From the NCBI GenBank assembly GCA_944320305.1, contig CALUGW010000006.1:1-64000 (forward strand): a DNA stretch of 64,000 bases, given 5' to 3'. Shown piece by piece: positions 60,708 to 64,000 of the stretch. The position numbers and the translations under genes were made by a program. How positions within the stretch are numbered: the stretch's first letter is position 1; the number at the start of each line of letters is the position of its first letter. Source of the DNA: an uncultured Prevotella sp. GTDB lineage: Bacteria; Bacteroidota; Bacteroidia; Bacteroidales; Bacteroidaceae. A model generated the notes under the pieces. It did not search any database. It worked only from the letters and a program-made list of their open reading frames with translations, and was not told the origin of the DNA.

Positions 60708-63700
60708 ATGGCTGAGGTTATGCGAAAGATGAAATTCATTGTGGCTCTTCTGCTTGCGGTGTGCTTTGTTCCGGCGCAGGGTGAGAAGTCTGGCGCGGCC
60801 GGCGGGTGGTCGGCGCAGCGGGTCTCGTCGGCCGACGGGCTGCCGAGCAACACCGTCAACGATATGGCCCAGGACTCTTTGGGCTATGTGTGGATGGCCA
60901 CAGGCAACGGCCTGTGCCGCTACGACGGTTTCCGCGCCGCCGCCATGCAGGATGTGAGCTGTGACCGCTCGGTCTATATCGAGCCTAACATGGCCCAAGT
61001 GGTGGTCGACGAGGGCAACAGTGTGGTGTGGGGGCGCACCTCGGCCAACGTCATTGTGTGCTTCGACAGGCTCTCCGGGCGCTTTGCCGACTACACCGGG
61101 CGCGGCGACTACCGCAGGCCCTACGGGCGGGTGGTGGTGGCCGGTGGCGCCGCCTGGCTCTACGGCGCGGGCTCGGGCGTGCGCCGCGTGGTGCGCTCCG
61201 GCGGCGGCTTTTCCTGCACCGACTACCGCACCGAGCTTGGCAACCTGCCCGACAAGGCCATTCTTGACGTCTGCGCCGACGCCGCAGGCAATGTGTGGCT
61301 GCTCACGCGGCGCGGCGTCGTGGTCGTGGCTCCCGACGGGCGGAGCACAATCCGTCTGGCCGGGCGGCGGCTTGAGGCCTGCGTGGCCTATGGCGGCGGC
61401 GTGCTCGTGATGGACAGCGGCGGCACCATCCACGTGTTCGACGGCGGGCGCAAGGCCGTCGGGACGGTGCGCGTGCCCGCATTTGCGGCGGTCGCCGACG
61501 GCGGTTGCCGCGCCTCGTTCATGTGGGGCGGGAGCTGGCTGATGGTTTGCGGCGGGCGGACCGTGACCGTCGATCCGCGCGGCGGGCGTCTTGAAGTGCC
61601 CGCCGCGCTGCAGCTCGACGGCCCTGTGGAGTGCCGCAGCGTGGGCGGCGGCTGCCGGACGCTGGCCAACAGGCGCGGCGATGTTCTGCTGCTGGCCCCC
61701 GGCGGCACTGTGCGCAGTATCCGTCTGGAGGCCGGCGCAGGCCCCGCGTCGGCGCGCGGTCTGCGGGTCAGGGCGGCCATGAGCGGCGGACTGCTCTATA
61801 TGGCCACTAATGGCGGCGGACTGTTCGTGTATAGTCCGGCTGACGGACATATGGTGGTCCGCATGAGTGGCGGCCGTGGCAGCGCCCCGGTCTCCGATAT
61901 GCTGCAGACCGTAATGGCCGCACGCGACGGCACGGTGTGGGTGGGCAGCGAGGGCGTGGGCGCGACCTGCCTGTGGCGCCAGCGCCGCACGGACGCCCGC
62001 TATATGCTTCCCGCCGGGCAGGGCGGCAGCGAGCTTGGCAACATAATACCGCTGGTGGCTCCGGCGGAGCGCGGACTCGTGGCCGTGGCCACGCGGGCGG
62101 GCGGCTTCAGCAGGCTCGACCCGTCAGCCGGCACGTTCGCCTCGGCCGGCCCGGCGGGAACGTTGGTCTATGCCTTTCTTGCAGACCGCGACGGCCACAC
62201 ATGGGTGGGCACGCGCGGCGACGGGCTGTATGTCGACGGCGTGCGCTACTCTATGGGCGGCGGCGCAGGCTCGCTCAGCTCCGACGACATCTTCGACATC
62301 GCGCAGGACAGCGCGGGGCGGGTGTGGATAGCCACCTGGGGCGGAGGCCTGCTCATGGCCCGCCGCAGCGCTTCCGGCTCGCTCTCGTTCGTGAGGATGC
62401 TCGACCGCTCGGCCGACGAGCGGCGCGTCCGCAGCGTCTGCTTCGACAGCGGCGGCATGATGTGGGTGGCCACGTGCGCCGGGCTCTATGCGGCCGACAC
62501 GCGGCGCGGCGTAAGCGGGACCGCGTCGTTCACCCGCTATTCGGCCTCCGACGGCAATTTCCCGATAACAAACATTATCTGTCTGGCCTCGCTGCGCGAC
62601 GGAACGCTGTGTGTCGGCGGACTCGGCTGCGGACTGATTCTGGCGCGGCGCAACCCCGCCGACGGCACACTGGCGACCACGGCGGTGACGACGGCCCGCG
62701 GACTGGCCAGCGACAACGTGCGGTCTGTGGTAGAAGACAGCTTCGGCTACGTCTGGGCGGGTACGGAGGAGGGCATATCGCGCGTCAATCCGCGCAACGC
62801 CGTCGCCACGGCCTATAAGTTCGGCGCCACGCCCGGGGCGAACGTGTTTACCGAGGGGGCGGCCATGGCCGCCTCTGACGGCACGCTGCTCTTCGGAACT
62901 TTCGGCGGAGTGCTGGCCGTAAGGCCTGCCGCCCCTGCGCGGGCCGGCGCGGCGGCAGCCCCGCCGCGCATTACCGACGTGCTCATAGACGGCAGCCCGG
63001 CTGCCGGGATTGACGGTGTGGCGCGGCTGCTCGGCAGCCGCAGCCAGAGCGGCGCGGCCATAGAGCTGCCCCACGACCGCAACAGCATCGAGATATTCTT
63101 CTCAAACATGGACTACGCCCGCGCCTCGTCGTCGTTCTTCATGTACCGTCTTGAGGGCGCCGACACACGTTGGCGCACCGCTACTGACGCTCCCCGCGCG
63201 AGTTATTCCAACCTGCCGCCAGGCCGCTACACGTTCCGCGTGCGCTCGATGACGGCCGACAGCCGCTGGAGCGCAGACACTGTGGTGGCCCTGACCGTGC
63301 TCCGCCCGTGGTGGGCGAGGTGGTGGGCGTGGCTCATTTACGCCTCGGCGGCATCGGCTCTGGCCGCTTATCTGTATCTGCTGTGGCTGCGGGGCTTCAA
63401 GCTCCGCCAGCAGATGGAGGGCGAGAGGAAGATGAACGAGTTCCGCATCGGCCTGTTCACAAGCATCGCCCATGAGTTCCGCACGCCTCTTGCGCTGATT
63501 CAGGGCGCGGCGGACAGCCTGCGGGGGGCTGACGGACAGTCTGTCTCACGAAGCGCGCTGGGCACTTTGAGGCGCGGGGTGGGGCGCCTGCGCCGTCAGG
63601 TCGATATGCTTCTGGAGTTCCGCCGCGCCAGCACGGGCAGTCTGAGGCCGTCCGTCGGCGATGCCGACATGGTGGGGTTCGTGCGCGACATAGTGCACGA

Positions 63701-64000
63701 CTTCCGCCTGGCCGCGCGTCAGAAGGGGCTCACGCTGACGTTTCTGCCCGCCGCCGGGAGTATTGTCGTGCCGTTCGACAGCCGGATGGTCGAGACGATA
63801 GTGTACAACCTGCTTTCCAACGCGGTGAAATACACCCCCGAGGGAGGCTCTGTGACCGTGCGGCTCAGGCTCGGCGGCGGGAGGGTGAGGCTGAGCGTGG
63901 CCGACACCGGACCCGGACTGTCGCCCGAGCAGCGCTCGCGCCTCTTCCGTCCGTTCATGCACGGCTATGTCAGCTCGGGCGGAATGGGCATCGGGCTTTA
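60708..64000 (+). CDS. Hybrid two-component system sensor/regulator (HTCS), N-terminal part
   Basis: The frame is open from 60708 to the window end (1097 codons and 2 bases), cut before the response-regulator part. A signal peptide (FIVALLLAVCFVPAQG) leads into periplasmic beta-propeller repeats (about 30-780; DSLGYVWMATGNGLCRYDG, DSAGRVWIATWGGGLL, DSFGYVWAGTEEGISRVN). A Y_Y_Y domain (about 790-865, YRLEGADTRWR) and one transmembrane helix (about 867-890) follow. The kinase has the H-box FTSIAHEFRTPLALI (His about 923), N-box NLLSNAVKYTPEGG (about 1034) and G1 DTGPGLS. HTCSs sense oligosaccharides and activate carbohydrate genes through a C-terminal REC and AraC-type HTH, expected just outside. 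The likely targets are GH2 and GH30. ATG at 60720 or 60729 could also be used. Confidence 0.92.
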   Translation, partial: MAEVMRKMKFIVALLLAVCFVPAQGEKSGAAGGWSAQRVSSADGLPSNTVNDMAQDSLGYVWMATGNGLCRYDGFRAAAMQDVSCDRSVYIEPNMAQVVVDEGNSVVWGRTSANVIVCFDRLSGRFADYTGRGDYRRPYGRVVVAGGAAWLYGAGSGVRRVVRSGGGFSCTDYRTELGNLPDKAILDVCADAAGNVWLLTRRGVVVVAPDGRSTIRLAGRRLEACVAYGGGVLVMDSGGTIHVFDGGRKAVGTVRVPAFAAVADGGCRASFMWGGSWLMVCGGRTVTVDPRGGRLEVPAALQLDGPVECRSVGGGCRTLANRRGDVLLLAPGGTVRSIRLEAGAGPASARGLRVRAAMSGGLLYMATNGGGLFVYSPADGHMVVRMSGGRGSAPVSDMLQTVMAARDGTVWVGSEGVGATCLWRQRRTDARYMLPAGQGGSELGNIIPLVAPAERGLVAVATRAGGFSRLDPSAGTFASAGPAGTLVYAFLADRDGHTWVGTRGDGLYVDGVRYSMGGGAGSLSSDDIFDIAQDSAGRVWIATWGGGLLMARRSASGSLSFVRMLDRSADERRVRSVCFDSGGMMWVATCAGLYAADTRRGVSGTASFTRYSASDGNFPITNIICLASLRDGTLCVGGLGCGLILARRNPADGTLATTAVTTARGLASDNVRSVVEDSFGYVWAGTEEGISRVNPRNAVATAYKFGATPGANVFTEGAAMAASDGTLLFGTFGGVLAVRPAAPARAGAAAAPPRITDVLIDGSPAAGIDGVARLLGSRSQSGAAIELPHDRNSIEIFFSNMDYARASSSFFMYRLEGADTRWRTATDAPRASYSNLPPGRYTFRVRSMTADSRWSADTVVALTVLRPWWARWWAWLIYASAASALAAYLYLLWLRGFKLRQQMEGERKMNEFRIGLFTSIAHEFRTPLALIQGAADSLRGADGQSVSRSALGTLRRGVGRLRRQVDMLLEFRRASTGSLRPSVGDADMVGFVRDIVHDFRLAARQKGLTLTFLPAAGSIVVPFDSRMVETIVYNLLSNAVKYTPEGGSVTVRLRLGGGRVRLSVADTGPGLSPEQRSRLFRPFMHGYVSSGGMGIGL

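Overview
The window looks like a GC-rich chromosome segment from a member of the Bacteroidales, possibly Muribaculaceae-like (the family is a guess). The order is well supported. Nearly every transcription unit has a Bacteroidales -7 box (TAnnTTTG), and there are fimbrillin-family lipoproteins, PL11/GH28/GH30/GH2 enzymes, a hybrid two-component system (HTCS), an AmmeMemoRadiSam cluster and a TonB-dependent receptor with a carboxypeptidase-regulatory-like domain. No SusC/SusD pair is present.

Bases 1-5400 are an AT-richer foreign block ending against the 3' end of mnmE. It holds a tyrosine recombinase truncated at its catalytic domain, then a tight three-gene operon: an NrtR-like Nudix regulator, an unrecognised 437-aa protein, and a fusion of a macro-like domain to an ADP-ribosylglycohydrolase. 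A broken agmatine-deiminase-like fragment follows. Repeated GCGT-N7-ACGC dyads surround the operon promoter, suggesting autoregulation by an ADP-ribose-type ligand.

Bases 5.4-18.4 kb carry mnmE, a damaged fimbrial cluster (DUF3575, a frameshifted DUF5119 gene, a truncated fimbrillin and a large fimbrillin-like protein) and a minus-strand rhamnogalacturonan operon (GH28, PL11, acetylesterase). Bases 18.4-29 kb carry a candidate structured ncRNA, a Dna2-like nuclease-helicase with a DUF3089 hydrolase, and a likely five-gene minus-strand operon: AmrB-AmrA fusion, AmrS, TrmH-type methyltransferase, Fe-S flavoprotein and a small protein.

Bases 29-45 kb are mainly housekeeping: an RND efflux operon with an lpxA gene at its end, CCA-adding enzyme, small membrane and lipoproteins, a DUF1599/DoxX pair, tpiA, a SPOR protein, folE, ogt, an MFS exporter and tRNA-Pro(GGG). 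Bases 45.8-58.9 kb hold a TonB receptor with a metallophosphatase, dedA, tadA, yraN, birA, pyrH, a lipoprotein, a GH30 and a GH2. After a repeat-filled 1.8-kb gap, the window ends inside a HTCS that probably controls the neighbouring glycosidases.

The most distinctive feature is a same-strand family of dispersed intergenic elements at about 7.0, 19.4, 28.8, 37.9, 49.9 and 60.1 kb. Full copies have a conserved head, a TAAGTC-type palindromic module, an array of 4-7 divergent 22-nt units with alternating dyads, and a hairpin tail whose stem changes sequence but still pairs. I do not recognise this element. Other intergenic structures are long inverted repeats (one apparently inserted into a duplicated segment), a 43-bp helically phased GTTCTCA array, and a second direct-repeat array with nearly the same period.
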